From Aptenodytes patagonicus (lineage: Eukaryota > Chordata > Aves > Sphenisciformes > Spheniscidae): 64,000 nucleotides of DNA. Every line of letters starts with the position of its first letter. Position 1 is the stretch's first letter. Where the stretch lies: positions 65,625,424 through 65,689,423 of the forward strand of contig NC_134952.1 of assembly GCF_965638725.1 (NCBI RefSeq), read 5' to 3'. Under the pieces are notes generated by a model that worked only from the letters and a program-made list of their open reading frames with translations, had not been told where the DNA came from and made no database searches. Shown in pieces: positions 25,801 to 35,900 of the stretch. A program made the translations under genes and the position numbers.

Positions 25801-28800
25801 AGCATCAGCTTTCACAGTCTTAGCTGCTGGGAGGCATCAGATCCACAGGACTGTGCCAATTTCTCCTATCAGTTCAAGATATAGCTCACACAGAGCAGCT
25901 TAGGCAAAAAAGCAAGTTTTTTTGAGATTGTACGTAAGACTGAGTTAATTAAAAAAAATCCATACACTGTACTAGACTGGCATGCCAAAACCAAAATTCC
26001 CGTTTTGTGGAGTGCTCCTCCACTGCATGGCAAACACCCATGAGGAGGCTGCAGGGGCACAGCCACAGACAGGCGAGTGGAAAGCAGTGACACTTCTGGG
26101 AGGGGGCAGACGAGGAAGTGGTGCTGCAGCTATCGCCGCAGCAGAGCTTTGCTCTGGGCAGACCACAACATGCGGGGCCAGCTGTGTGGCATTTGTGCCT
26201 CCAGCAGCAGACAGCACCCCATCCACAGTGAGTGCGATCATCCAGAGCAATCCTGCGTCTGGGATGCAAAAGTCCAGGCAGGGCGACATGAGCCGAGGGC
26301 ACCAAGCGCCCTTTGATCACATCCCGTGGCTGGTGACAAGCAAGTCCCGACTTCATAACGGGCAGAAAGGGAAAGGAATTGATTCAGAGAGGATACAATG
26401 AACACAGGACGGCCTTGCTGAAAGCAAGTGTGCAGGGACAGAAGTGCTATTTAGGAAGTGAATTCAACTGAATTCTTGCACAGCTGGTGGGGACAAGGAA
26501 AAACCAACCACTGTATCTAGAAGGAAGTAAACGCTTATTAGTGATGGAGGAAAGCTTGTTGGTTTTGAGAGCTCTTCTGCTAGAGAGGCCACATCGCCGT
26601 GTTTCCTGTTCTGTCTCCTCCTTCCAAGTAACAATACTTAGAGGTCTTGAACCTACCCAGCCCCCAAAGGAGATACCTAAAATCTGATGTCACCAGAAAC
26701 ATGAGTGAGAGCAGATAAATACTCCCCATGTGATGAGAACAATATTGGCACAGTACATGGGAGCTAAAAAAGGACTGGCTAAAAACACCACAGAAGACCA
26801 CCTCTACTTTACATGTAAGCTGAGCTAAAAGACCCACTAAATTGACTATGTAAACTGACAAGGGGAAGGAATGAACCAGACACCTTAAACTCTTTCATTC
26901 CCCATCCTGAAATGCCAGTAACAGGACAGGTTTTTCCTACTAAATACAAACAGACACTCAAACGCCAAATTTAGTTCATGCTTTTCAGGGGAGGGGAAAG
27001 GAACAGAAACATTTAAGGTTACAAGTTAAGACAGGCTACTCATCTATGATGGTATGTGATGAAGAACAGCAGGAAACCAACCTGGAACATGTTGACATCA
27101 AGCGCTCTTACTGGTCCTGTGTGCTTGTCTTTCTGGGCAATTATTACTTCAGTGTCTCCAGTTATGATTTTGGCTGGGTCGTACAGAATGACATTTCCGT
27201 TTTCACCCCCGGCAATCAGGACTCCAGAGACTCTCTCACCCGAGGTCATGCTGTGCGGCCCCCAGATCAGCTTGTGGTACCTGTAAGACACAGAGATCCC
27301 CACAGTCTACAACCATCCACCACCAGCTCCACATACACCGATGCACCCCATTTTGCTCACCCCAGCTAAAGCCTCCAGACTGCTGCTAACAGACAGAGCA
27401 GACACATCAGAGAAAAGCATTGTCTGCATTTCTCCTTAAGGATGAGTCTCTGTACTTACAACCCCTTCCGTCAGAAAGGGAATGTGTCCCAATTCTGCTC
27501 GTTATCAAGATGCAGGTCATGACATGTACAACCAATAACGTGGTAACCGATAACATCTCATCTCCTGGCTGCAAAATCAGGTAAGTGCTCTCAAGTGCAT
27601 GTGATTTTGAGCTCACCTTTGCAAAACAATAGGAGTAATCAAAATAAGGACTGTAAGCCCATCCAACCGCAGCCTGGAGGTAAAGCTCTGCTATTTGTGA
27701 GCAACTCTTCATACAAGAGAGGAAAAAGGTGGAACTAGAAAAATTCAAATCCTTTTCCATATCTGTGCTTCTGGATGTGCAAGCGTTTCATCTGTTGTAC
27801 TGGAGGCTCAGCAAATAGTTTATTCACATCACAGACACGTGTCTTTTGGACCACAATCTATTTTCTAGGCTAAATCAAAATGAATTGAACATACTTCCAG
27901 AAATGAAGTATTTTCACACCACTGTGTCCATCTACAAATACCCAAATTTCCTTCAACTCAGTGAACTTGGTGCATAAGCAAAACAGCACTCCTGTGTATT
28001 CAGCCATGCAAAGAATGAATTTCTTCTACATAAAATGACACACTGTCACATATCAGCTCTTATGCAAGCAGAAAGTAAATCCACATTGACTGGAAGGTGG
28101 CAAGGAGTTACTTTAGCATTCACCGTATTATTATTAATCACTTTGTTATCTCTGGACAACCTTCAAGTAATTTCTTTAAATCACAGCAACTTCAGCATGA
28201 TAAAATACATACTGCAGAAAGCTAGACAAAGAGCATATGCTGGGTGAGAAATACTGTAACAGCCAAGTGCTCAGTCTCCTAGTGCAGTGTTCAGATTACA
28301 GTGGGGGTTCACCAAAGAACGATGCTACAAACAGAAATTGGTCTGTGATATCAGACAGACCCTTTCCCTGGGTACAATTATTACACTTCTGCACCTAACT
28401 ATGCAAGGTTACGAGAAATGGAGTGACCAACAGGGTTGTCCGGGCACTAGTATTACACCACCAGCAAGATTCAACGGGACTTAAGATAATCCAAAATGAA
28501 GGCAGAAAACGGTGAGGAACAAAAAAACAGAGTTAACTGTGCAATTACTTTCCTCTTGCCCTTTGCTCTTTCCAAGATAAAGTATGGCTCTATAAAAGCA
28601 GTGCAAAACTTCCCTTGGAGGACAATTAACAAAGCTTGTCACAGGATCTATCTTTTATGGGTTTAATCACCTGGACATTTTCTTTTGCTGCAAACTAAAA
28701 TAAAGCCTGACGTATACATCGGTAGCTGGAGCACTTCCTGCTATCTTTAATTAAAAAAAAAAATTCAACCTCCTTTGTAATGGATTTTCTGTGGCAAAGT

Positions 28801-31029
28801 CAAATTCTTGTGTTGCTCACTAAGAGGAAGTACTTTTAAAGGAGCACTGCATCCTGGCTATAAGGAGTGTTTTTTGAAATTCAGTAAGCAAATGTCACTT
28901 GGCAAGCCTTGAAAAATCTCAGTCGTAGTTAAAACATGGTAGAACAACGAAATTTTAAAAGATCAAACACCTCATCCTGCTCTGAGCAGGTCAGTAGGAC
29001 ATGTTAACATCAGCTTTGCCCACAGTGCAGGGCATTAAACAGAGACTGTGGCTGCTTCTCACAAGCCCCACGTACTAAAATGTGGACAACTACAGGGCAC
29101 AGATTGTGAGCTGCCTGCCAGCACAACTGCTCTGCCAGCCCCACGAATCATTACAATAAAACTGACATGGCACAAAGCCAGCAGCCTAACACCTTGTGCT
29201 TCCTCCTGCAAAAGCTACTGCAACCGTTACTTATCCAAATCGGGAAAGCATCCCTAAGCAGGGTCACAATCTTCTTGCGTGCAAATGTACACAATTTCAA
29301 CCCCTCTCAAGTTGTTTGTAGGCAACACCTAACCTCTAAGAACTCAGCAAACTGCATTTGGTCAAGAACTTTAGGAAACAGTTGTAGGTCCTTAGGTCTT
29401 GAAGTTACAGCTCTAGAACAGATAATGAAAACTCAAGTCCAATTAATTGCTACTCATGTCAGAGGTGGGGGAGATGGCAATTGCTTCTCCACAAGTGTCA
29501 AATTCTCACTTGAACATACTGGCAAATGCTGTAATTGCCTGCACCTCCAGTCATGTTGTTTCAGGTCACCAGGAGAAAGAATGGTTATGCTGACACTGTA
29601 GCTGGTATGAAAAAGTCATGGATCCAATCCAATGGCAATGAAAAATTTCACCTCATTCTCTACCCACAGAAACATCCTGCACTTCCATCCATGTTGTTTC
29701 AGCTCACCCGCTGGACCAGCCACCAGAGAGCCGCTAAAAGTGCTGCCGAGATGGAAATTGGACACTCTGACGACAACAGTATTTCTCTGGACAAGTGCAT
29801 GGTAAGGAACTAAGAGCTACGTGGAGTTTTACAGTTGGGAACTTGGCCACACAACATGACCCAGTTTAGTTATGTTACAGGAGTCTCCCCGATATACCTA
29901 AATGCAAACGGGATGGGGCAATGTGAAAAGTTATGACTGCATTTTCATAATTTCACACTTCCTTCTGTTCTCTGGAGAATCCCAGAGGCCCCCCAAGATA
30001 AATGGTCTGCGTACATATTCAAACCTACCAGCCAATGTCAAATTTTTTAGGTTTATGTCAGAGCATGAGCTGCTTGCAACTCCTCAAAGTCCAAGCTCAC
30101 CACCTTCACAATGACACCTCACTGTCCCACAACATCAGTGGCACTCACGTGCCTTCATCCTTCAGCACTGAACTTCCGCTCCTCTCCTTAACAACTGCAG
30201 ATAAACCTCATGAAGTGGCCTTTCCATACGCACCATGTATAACAGTTCCACAGCCATTACTTTTCCCTTACAATCCCACTGCTTACCTGTGAGAGGAGGA
30301 GAAGGTGGCACAGGACTTCATATCCAGCGAAGGGTCTGATAAGTCCAACTCAAATATTTCTAGAGAAGCACTTGTACTGAAAGTTGCATCCAGCTGCTGA
30401 GCTGATGTACCTGCAAAGAAACGTGCTTGGCAGTGAGAAAGCCACGATACACAAAAGAGCAACTGCAAAAGCAGTACAAAGAAGGGCATAAAAACATCAT
30501 CCTTGCAAAAAGGACCCGAGATGGGGTCAGGTTTCTGTTTCTGTTATTTAGATGTAGTTCTACATAACTCTCCTCCCCATGGTTCCCCCTTTGGGGGTTT
30601 CTTAACCAATACGAACAGGAAAAGCTTTGGGCAAGTGCCTCTCTCTCCCTGATGATGCACAGAAAACTATCAAAGTTACAAACGAGCAGCAAGGGACACT
30701 GAACTAGCAGTTAGGATTGCTGTCACCTTACCCTGGCAGAAAGAAGAGGATGCTTGCTGTCACTTGCAGAATGCAAAGCATGTTTTCATGCATGGCACAA
30801 CTGGAGAACTCCATTAAAGGCACAGCACCATATACCCCGCTCCAGCCTTCAGGACACAAAATAACTCCTACAACTTTCAATTATGCCCACTTCATGGCAG
30901 CCACTACAGGTAGCCTGAGGCCTGCTAGCACATGCTTCCCAGAAACTCACCTGTGGCCAGGTAAATAGGGTGCTGCTGGGCAGGGCCCCATGCCTGCATG
31001 GCAGTACGATCAATTTCCTTCAGCTTCAT
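228..31029 (-). CDS. SEC31A: SEC31A, COPII outer-coat subunit (20 coding exons, 3' part outside window)
   Basis: SEC31A pairs with SEC13 to build the outer cage of COPII vesicles at ER exit sites. The spliced product read here is about 880 residues, against roughly 1,220 for the human protein as recalled. The order is: WD40 propeller (about residues 1-370, with several WD-type strand ends such as YIWDL, TVWDL and QMWDL), a charged glutamine-rich linker (about 400-480), the alpha-solenoid (about 570-780), and the start of the proline-rich region. All 20 exons join in one open frame with GT-AG introns. The start [14 protein letters not shown] matches the family N-terminus. The C-terminal proline-rich and helical region must lie left of base 1. 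Identification is very secure; only the acidic linker exons (13,511-13,588 and 10,894-10,969) are weakly conserved. Confidence 0.97.
3764..3937 (-). CDS. SEC31A: SEC31A coding exon 19 (residues 780-837)
   Basis: It encodes [18 protein letters not shown] and then a proline- and glutamine-rich segment ending QQYYQQ. It marks the change from solenoid to the flexible proline-rich region. The intron that follows (358-3,763) shows no further exon or recognisable repeat. Confidence 0.95.
4503..4676 (-). CDS. SEC31A: SEC31A coding exon 18 (residues 722-779)
   Basis: It encodes [20 protein letters not shown] and [20 protein letters not shown], the last solenoid helices. Phase is 0 at both ends. The following intron (3,938-4,502) shows nothing recognisable. 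Confidence 0.97.
5139..5235 (-). mobile_element. Degenerate CR1 reverse-transcriptase C-terminal scrap
   Basis: The minus strand reads [14 protein letters not shown] then LPQELLD. This parallels the C-terminal CR1 ORF2 motif in the long element at 49.5 kb ([14 protein letters not shown] then LPREVVD). No CR1 3' tail is visible beside it, so this is a very old fragment. Identification rests on about 25 residues. Confidence 0.4.
6478..6623 (-). CDS. SEC31A: SEC31A coding exon 17 (residues 673-721)
   Basis: It encodes [20 protein letters not shown], then [18 protein letters not shown] and SPLSLQ, solenoid helices. The following intron (4,677-6,477) contains an old CR1-like scrap. Confidence 0.96.
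6734..7078 (-). mobile_element. Solo LTR of an endogenous retrovirus, 345 bp, in a SEC31A intron
   Basis: The element begins TGTGGGGGTG and ends CATCCCCACA, an inverted terminal repeat with the TG...CA ends of LTRs. It is flanked on both sides by the identical 6-bp duplication GCACAG (6,728-6,733 and 7,079-7,084). On the minus strand a TATAAAAG (6,806-6,813) is followed by AATAAA (6,785-6,790), giving the orientation, which is the same as SEC31A. No internal region is present, so it arose by LTR-LTR recombination. Confidence 0.85.
8003..8129 (-). CDS. SEC31A: SEC31A coding exon 16 (residues 631-672)
   Basis: It encodes [20 protein letters not shown] and [17 protein letters not shown], solenoid helices. 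The exon ends in phase 1 with a GTAAGG donor. The following intron (6,624-8,002) contains a solo LTR. Confidence 0.96.
10040..10218 (-). CDS. SEC31A: SEC31A coding exon 15, solenoid start (residues 571-630)
   Basis: It encodes [20 protein letters not shown], then [20 protein letters not shown] and [11 protein letters not shown]. This is the opening of the alpha-solenoid that forms the cage edge. The donor is GTATGT, phase 0. The following intron (8,130-10,039) shows nothing recognisable. Confidence 0.97.
10894..10969 (-). CDS. SEC31A: SEC31A coding exon 14 (residues 546-570)
   Basis: It encodes [20 protein letters not shown] then ISVSG. The FNISVSG end is family-specific; the first half differs from the mammalian sequence I recall. 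The acceptor was chosen because the alternative two bases downstream meets a stop. The exon ends in phase 1. Confidence 0.88.
13511..13588 (-). CDS. SEC31A: SEC31A coding exon 13, acidic linker (residues 520-545)
   Basis: It encodes an acidic segment, [16 protein letters not shown] then IEEQFLGE, which aligns with the mammalian acidic linker ending EEQLLGE. Of two possible acceptors only the upstream one (after base 13,589) keeps the frame. The following intron (10,970-13,510) contains nothing I recognise. Confidence 0.88.
14377..14427 (-). CDS. SEC31A: SEC31A coding exon 12 (residues 503-519)
   Basis: A 51-base exon encoding [17 protein letters not shown]. It is weakly conserved and is recognised by its acceptor, its GTAAGC donor, its phase and the LNK-DG core shared with the mammalian protein. 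The following intron is 13,589-14,376. Confidence 0.88.
16859..16933 (-). CDS. SEC31A: SEC31A coding exon 11 (residues 478-502)
   Basis: It encodes [20 protein letters not shown] followed by NLRKK. Phase is 0 at both ends, with a GTAAAT donor. The following 2.4-kb intron (14,428-16,858) shows no gene or repeat that I recognise. Confidence 0.95.
17516..17749 (-). CDS. SEC31A: SEC31A coding exon 10 (residues 400-477)
   Basis: This is the longest SEC31A exon here. It encodes [12 protein letters not shown], a glutamine-rich stretch (EQQQQRHH), then [14 protein letters not shown] and the helix ending EKNVWAFLK. Phase is 0 at both ends. The following intron (16,934-17,515) shows nothing notable. 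Confidence 0.97.
19192..19344 (-). CDS. SEC31A: SEC31A coding exon 9 (residues 349-399)
   Basis: It encodes [20 protein letters not shown] and [19 protein letters not shown], the extension that follows the propeller. Phase is 0 at both ends, with a GTAAGC donor. The following intron (17,750-19,191) shows nothing recognisable. Confidence 0.97.
19533..19694 (-). CDS. SEC31A: SEC31A coding exon 8 (residues 295-348)
   Basis: It encodes [20 protein letters not shown] and [15 protein letters not shown], the last full propeller blade. Phase is 0 at both ends, with a GTATTG donor. The next intron (19,345-19,532) is short. Confidence 0.97.
20984..21083 (-). CDS. SEC31A: SEC31A coding exon 7 (residues 261-294)
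   Basis: It encodes [20 protein letters not shown] and [10 protein letters not shown]. The donor is GTATTG and the exon ends in phase 0. The intron after it (19,695-20,983) holds nothing recognisable. Confidence 0.96.
22074..22216 (-). CDS. SEC31A: SEC31A coding exon 6 (residues 214-260)
   Basis: It encodes [20 protein letters not shown] and [20 protein letters not shown], a highly conserved blade. The exon ends in phase 2 at a GTAGGA donor. The following intron (21,084-22,073) holds nothing recognisable. Confidence 0.97.
22838..22865. repeat. T28 homopolymer in a SEC31A intron
   Basis: Twenty-eight consecutive T on the plus strand, which is an A tract in the SEC31A pre-mRNA. No retroposed gene body is recognisable next to it. 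Confidence 0.95.
23567..23707 (-). CDS. SEC31A: SEC31A coding exon 5 (residues 167-213)
   Basis: It encodes [20 protein letters not shown] and [19 protein letters not shown], a WD40 blade. Phase is 0 at both ends, with a GTGAGT donor. The following intron (22,217-23,566) contains a 28-base T tract. Confidence 0.96.
25668..25763 (-). CDS. SEC31A: SEC31A coding exon 4 (residues 135-166)
   Basis: It encodes [18 protein letters not shown] and the loop [10 protein letters not shown], ending KTQ. Phase is 0 at both ends. The following intron (23,708-25,667) is AT-rich with one C-rich run at 25,558-25,574. Confidence 0.96.
27082..27280 (-). CDS. SEC31A: SEC31A coding exon 3 (residues 68-134)
   Basis: It encodes YHKLIWGPH, then [15 protein letters not shown] and [14 protein letters not shown], typical WD40 blade sequence. 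The donor is GTTGGT, a valid GT site with an unusual +3 T. The exon ends in phase 0. The intron that follows (25,764-27,081) shows nothing recognisable. Confidence 0.96.
29538..29708. repeat. Imperfect 33-bp direct repeat pair
   Basis: Two copies at 29,538-29,570 and 29,676-29,708 match at 29 of 33 positions and share the core CATGTTGTTTCAG. They are 138 bp apart in a SEC31A intron. The element family, if any, is not recognised. Confidence 0.6.
30287..30410 (-). CDS. SEC31A: SEC31A coding exon 2 (residues 27-67)
   Basis: It encodes the [13 protein letters not shown] and [12 protein letters not shown] segments of the first WD40 blades. The donor is GTAAGC and the exon ends in phase 2. The following 3-kb intron (27,281-30,286) holds only an imperfect 33-bp direct repeat near 29.6 kb. 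Confidence 0.96.
30951..31029 (-). CDS. SEC31A: SEC31A coding exon 1 (start codon, residues 1-26)
   Basis: The exon has an acceptor after base 31,034 and a GTGAGT donor. The ATG at 31,029-31,027 lies 4 bases inside the exon, so the exon itself reaches 31,033 and an upstream non-coding exon is implied. It encodes [14 protein letters not shown] through YLAT, the first propeller strand, and ends in phase 1. The following intron (30,411-30,950) shows nothing recognisable. Confidence 0.95.
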
Positions 31030-32470
31030 TTCACTAAAAAATAAAACCAAGAAAGGTAATGCTTAAATGGAGCACGGGGAGACTGCACTGCCACGGATTC
31101 AGCAGCTGCATTAGGACTTGGCAGAAGCAGCCAGGGTAATCGTTTTCCTAAAGATATCCCACAGACAGACACCTAAGCCATCCTCTCCAGGGCACACCCG
31201 GGGGGAAGGGGAGGAATAATTCTCCGTTGGCAGCATAACATCGACACGTAGAGGAAACTGATGGTTGCTGAACAGACCATAACACAGGAAAACGCGGGCA
31301 AAGCTTCAACTGCTCTGAAAAACCCTCTTCTAGCAGCATCAAGGCACGCATCGGGCACCCTACAGCAGCTTTCAGCCTTATCCCACGAAACAAATCCACC
31401 CTCGAGAAAACCCTCACTACACTCTCGCCACCAAATACCCTCAGCAGCCGGCCAGATCAGAGGACGAAAAACGGTTTAAAAGCCTCCACCGTCTCATTTT
31501 TGGGTCTTATTTCAACACCCTGGGGCTTCCCCCGCCGCGGAAACACCATGCACGGCCAGCGGGCGCCTCGCCGACCGGCACCTACTCCCGTTTCCGACAG
31601 GAACTGAAGGAAAAAAGGTGGAAAACGAGGGTTTCCCCCCTCACCTCCGCGTCCCCGGCGCTCACCCGGCCCCGGCCAGCTCCAACGTGGCAGCCGCGGC
31701 ACCGCCTCTCGCCCGCCGCCGGTTTCCGGGCGCGCCCCGCGCCTTCCGGGCGGCGGAGAGCGGGGCTCCACCTTTCCCTACGCGGGGAGCGAGAGCGTGT
31801 ATGCGGGGGGAACGGGGGACGCGCAGCCGCCTCCTTTTTCGTGGTCTCCTCCGGGTTTCTCGGGGCGGGATCGAGATCGGCCCTGGGGAAGAGGGAGACA
31901 GGCGTTAGGGGCGGCTGCCCCCCCGGGGTTTAGAGGAACCAGGGGAAAGCGCCCGTCACACGGGGGCTCCGGTGCCGCCTGTCCTCCTCAGCTCAACAGC
32001 AGTAATCACGGCGTTGTCATGATGTGAACAGCAGTGAGGCTCATCATCGGACAGGGGCCAGACCCACGAGCGGGCTGGTTCCTCCGCCTTTCGGGGCGGG
32101 GGAATAGCACCAACACGCGTGACTTGGCGACCTAGCCGCCGCACCCGGCGACCCGCCGGCTTTCACAGTCCGGGGGACGCGGCTCGTCGCGCTTCCGGAC
32201 GCGGCCCCTGACCCACCTCTCACGGCAGCCGGCGCACAGCTCCGCTGCCGCCTCCCACCGCCGGATTCCGCGGCTGCTCAGCGGGCGGATGCTGCGCCCG
32301 GGGCGGGCGCTGCCCCGGCCCCATGGCGCGGCTGCGGCTCCCGCCTCTGCGAGGCTGAGCGGACGCGGACAGCGGCCCCACCGTCGGGCATCTCCCAGCC
32401 GCGCACCACCACCCCGCGCCCGCCGCTGACTACCGCGCGGCGGGAAAGACAGTCGTCGCTCCCGGCCCTG

Positions 32471-32480
32471 CTATATATAG
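32471..32480 (-). promoter_or_regulatory. TATA-like element, SEC31A side
   Basis: A perfect palindrome CTATATATAG standing out in GC-rich DNA. Because it is symmetric, direction comes from context: it lies on the SEC31A side of all the CCAAT boxes. It would predict a SEC31A start near 32,440. Confidence 0.45.
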
Positions 32481-32599
32481 GGACTGGAAGCGCTGTTCCC
32501 ATTGGCTGCGAGGATCACCATTTGTCATTGGCTGTTTCTTCCTCCACCGCTACCGGTTGGCTTGGTTCTCTTCCCATTCCCACCGTCGCCTTCGCTGCT

Positions 32600-32607
32600 T
32601 ACGTCAC
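32600..32607. promoter_or_regulatory. CRE/ATF-like site
   Basis: TACGTCAC, one mismatch from the TGACGTCA palindrome, centred between the oppositely oriented CCAAT boxes. ATF/CREB factors, including the unfolded-protein-response ATF6/XBP1 group, bind related sequences. That would suit a secretory-coat gene, but this is inference. Confidence 0.5.
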
Positions 32608-32836
32608 ACCGAGGCGGAACTGCAGCACTGCCACAAGAAGACCAGCAACGGCCGCCGCACCCAATGGAAAAGCAGCTTCCGACGGGAAGGCTCGGGGGTC
32701 GTGCCTCGCGAGCCAATGGGAAGGGGGAAGCCGGGAGGGCGGACGGTGGCAGCCAATGGGCGGGCACATTCCGTGCCGGGGCGGGGCGTAGCGGCGGGGC
32801 GTAGCGGCGGGCCGCGGCGGTGGCTGCGGGGCAGCC

Positions 32837-32916
32837 ATGACGCGGAGCTGCTCGGCGCTGGGTTGTACCGCCCGTGACAACGGGCGGAGCCGGGAGCGCG
32901 GCATCTCCTTCCACCA
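32837..32916 (+). CDS. THAP9: THAP9 exon 1 (start, THAP domain first half)
   Basis: It encodes MTRSCSALGCTARD through GISFH, with zinc ligands C5 and C10. The ATG at 32,837 was chosen because the THAP domain must begin within a few residues of the N-terminus. The donor GTGAGT begins at 32,917, phase 2; the 118-bp intron is GC-rich. Confidence 0.95.
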
Positions 32917-35900
32917 GTGAGTGCGGCCGCCCCCGCGGCGGCACCTCGGACCCCGCCCGGGCGGGGCGGGCAGCCCCTGCCCGCCCTCCCTCGCCTCCCT
33001 TCCTCGCCTCCCTTCCTCTCTCCGTCTACCGCAGGTTCCCGGTGGACGCCGCCCAGCGCCGCGAGTGGATCCGCGCCGTGAACCGCGTGGACCCGCGGAG
33101 CCGCCAGGCCTGGCGGCCTGGCCCCGGGGCCATCCTCTGCTCGCGGCACTTCGCCGAGACCGACTTCGAGCGCTACGGGCTGCGGCGGAAGCTGCGGCGG
33201 GGGGCCGTGCCCTCCCGCTTCCCCCACCCGGTGCGTGCGGGTAACGGCCGCGCTGCCCTCTGCCCCCCGAGCCGGGTCGCGTCGCTGTGCGGTGACCTCC
33301 CCTCTCCCTTTCCCGCTAGGAGCCGCTGGGCGCCGGCCGGAGGAGCGGCCCCCGCGTCCGAGCTCTGAAGCAGCCTCTCCCCAGCCCCCCGGCCGGGGAC
33401 CACAACTACAGCCTGAAGGAGCAGCAGGCAGCGGGCGGGGAGGCACGGCCGCCGCTGGAGACCCCGCAGCAGCAGCTCCCTGGGGCCAGGAGATGCTCCC
33501 CCGCGCACCGGCCCAGAACGGTGGCGAACATCCTCCGGGAGCTGGCGGAGAAGCAGCAGCTTTCTGAGGAAACCGTGAGTTTGCTGCAGGCCCAGTTTTC
33601 AGGTACTGCTGGGGGCGTTTGCTAAGGCAGAGAGCTTCAGGGCGTGTACTCCCTCGCCCCAGTTTTATGTATTTGTTTGACTTTATGGTATTGGTAATCC
33701 CTGATAGACTCCTAGGTCCAATGCTACAGCGCAAAGGCTTTGTGATTTGTAGGTCCGGAATGCAGCAACCAATCCTGCAAAGAATTAAAATCTCCCTGAA
33801 AAATTCAATTACTTGACGCTGGCTACAGTGCTCAGGTCAGACCTGTAACCAATGCTGTTAAATCAAACCGCGCCACCATTCAGCTGACGGATGACTCAAG
33901 AATAGAGTATATTTAACTAGGAAAACCTTGTCTTTTGCACTGTCCAGAAGTGAGCTCTGTTAACATTAATAATATAACCTGAAGAAGCCATTTCAAATTA
34001 CAGAGTCAGCCGTAAGTTAATGTCTTCTCTCTGTTATGTCAATTTTTAAGCAGCACCCACATGTAAGACACAGGCAGTTATTCAAAACTGGAACACATTA
34101 GATAGGAAAAGAGGGGAAAGATGTGCTGGGGACTCAGCCTCAGAGAGCGTGGTAGGGCACATCCTCCCTGGCCACTGCCGGTCCCTAGGAAGAGGTGGGG
34201 CACGGTGATAGTATTGCTGCGCTGTACACTTCACACCAGACTTCAGGACTGAGTGGTTCCAGAGGCCGCCCTGTTGCCTTCTATTCTGCAATGTGTTTGT
34301 ATTATGCATCCCTCTGTTATCAGCTATTTATTTGCTTCACTAAAGCTGACCTCTTGTTTTTTTTAAGCAGATTTGCCTTGTGAGTTGCACAGCTGGAGGC
34401 AGATGGCAGAATACTCACCAGAAATGAGGCAATTTGCTTGTATTCTCCACCTCTACCATATTAAGGCCTATGATTATCTACGGAAGAGTTTTCCCCTCCC
34501 TCATCCTTACAGCCTGACAAAGCAAGTTTTTATTCATTCATAATATATTTCCAGGTACTCGCGTAGAAATAGGTGTAACAGATCTGTCCTGAAAACATTC
34601 AGTGGTAGTAGTTTTTCCCTGCTTTGTTTTAGTAACAGAAGCAGAGTGGGAAGCAAATATCAAGAAATATTAATACCCCTCATCTCAGAGAGCTGGTATG
34701 TGTTCATGCATGTGGGTCACAGCATGAGAATAACACATTCCTCACATTAACAATTTTAGAGTAAGTGTGGAGTTCGCTAAGTATTCCCAGACGAATATGG
34801 GTGTGAAAAAAGCTACATTTCAGGGCCTCAGCTGTTGTAGGGTCTATATGTGTTTTACTGTTCGCTGGAGAAGAAGGAGGAACACAAAAAAGCAGAGGTG
34901 TTTTACCACATTGGCACATGCTCTTGCCCTGTGATGTGCAGTGTAGACTTGTGAGAGGGGAGGGATGAGCCAAATAGTGGAAGGAAGGGCAAATACAAGT
35001 AAGGTCATCTAAAAAGAAGCAGCAGGAGGCAGTGTTAAGGGAGCACCTGCAGTACTCCACCAACAGCCAAAACCGAGTGAGGAAAGATGGGCAGGAATAA
35101 GTATCAGTAGAGGATATCAAAACCAATAGGACTATACATGGAAAACTTTGGAACTGTTTTTGGGAAAAGGGAGAAGTCAAGAAGGGAACGTGAGAAAGTG
35201 AAGGACTGCATAAAGTAGTTAGACTAGAGCTTTGGTTTTTCTCACCTTGCCCCACAAGGACTCTGGGAAGTTAGTGAATCTTGACAAGTGTCTGTTTCAA
35301 AGTTACAGAAGGGAGATATTTCTATATCACATAACTCAGTTGCATAACCCATTGCAAGTAGTTATGTAGGCTCAGAATTTACTACCTGAAGTGCTATCAG
35401 ACCTATTAAAAAGGACTGAGGTTGTCACAGCACACAAGACAAAAGCTGATGAAACTTTTCCCCTACAGGTTTTGAGTCTCAGACTCCTGTAGTGCAGTTG
35501 GAGGATGCCCAACACATACACACATTGCCTGTGCCAGCCTGTGGGGGGTTTCACACAGTTTCCTTCAAAGAATCTGCTTGAAGGGGTGCCAGGGGGTAGT
35601 GGACAGAGAGCGTATTGAGGAGTGTACCATTCCACATGGGCTGCCGAGGCTTTCACATCTTCCAAACTGGATTAAGATGTACAGTGTGGAGAAAGCCGAT
35701 TAGGAAGGAGAGTAGCCTGGTGTTGCTGGCCCTCTGCATAGTCTGATTTGCACTTCTGTATTTGGTTTAATTTTTTTTCCTGTTGTCCTGATCTCCTATA
35801 CATTGGAGAGGCAGGAAGCTGCTTTGTTACTTCCCTCCATGGTCAGTACTTTTGCTTGGCTTTCCATCACTAGGGTGTGAGAAAAGAAACTCGGACTATG

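Larger units (their letters stand above)
32470..32836. promoter_or_regulatory. Probable bidirectional promoter of SEC31A and THAP9
   Basis: Head-to-head start codons are 1.8 kb apart within a CpG island. Toward SEC31A there are two ATTGG sites (32,501-32,505 and 32,527-32,531) and a TATA-like palindrome CTATATATAG (32,471-32,480). Toward THAP9 there are three CCAAT sites (32,661-32,665, 32,713-32,717 and 32,753-32,757) and GC boxes near 32,779-32,800. A CRE-like site lies between. A possible donor for the non-coding first SEC31A exon is at 32,211-32,216 (GTGGGT), which would leave the first intron at about 31,034-32,216. Start sites are inferred, not seen. Confidence 0.7.
31530..33560. other. 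CpG island covering the SEC31A 5' region and THAP9 exons 1-3
   Basis: A sharp rise in G+C and CpG compared with the AT-rich introns on both sides. It spans the space between the two head-to-head genes and the first three THAP9 exons. The limits were judged by eye. Confidence 0.85.

Noticed and set aside
32604..33734. A 376-codon minus-strand open frame opposite THAP9 exons 1-3
   Set aside because: It is Pro/Arg/Ala-rich sequence typical of a GC-rich CpG island read on the opposite strand, and it is the shadow of the THAP domain exons.
34704..35255. A 183-codon minus-strand open frame inside THAP9 intron 4
   Set aside because: Its Ser/Cys/Leu-rich composition matches no family I know, and nothing else supports a gene there.
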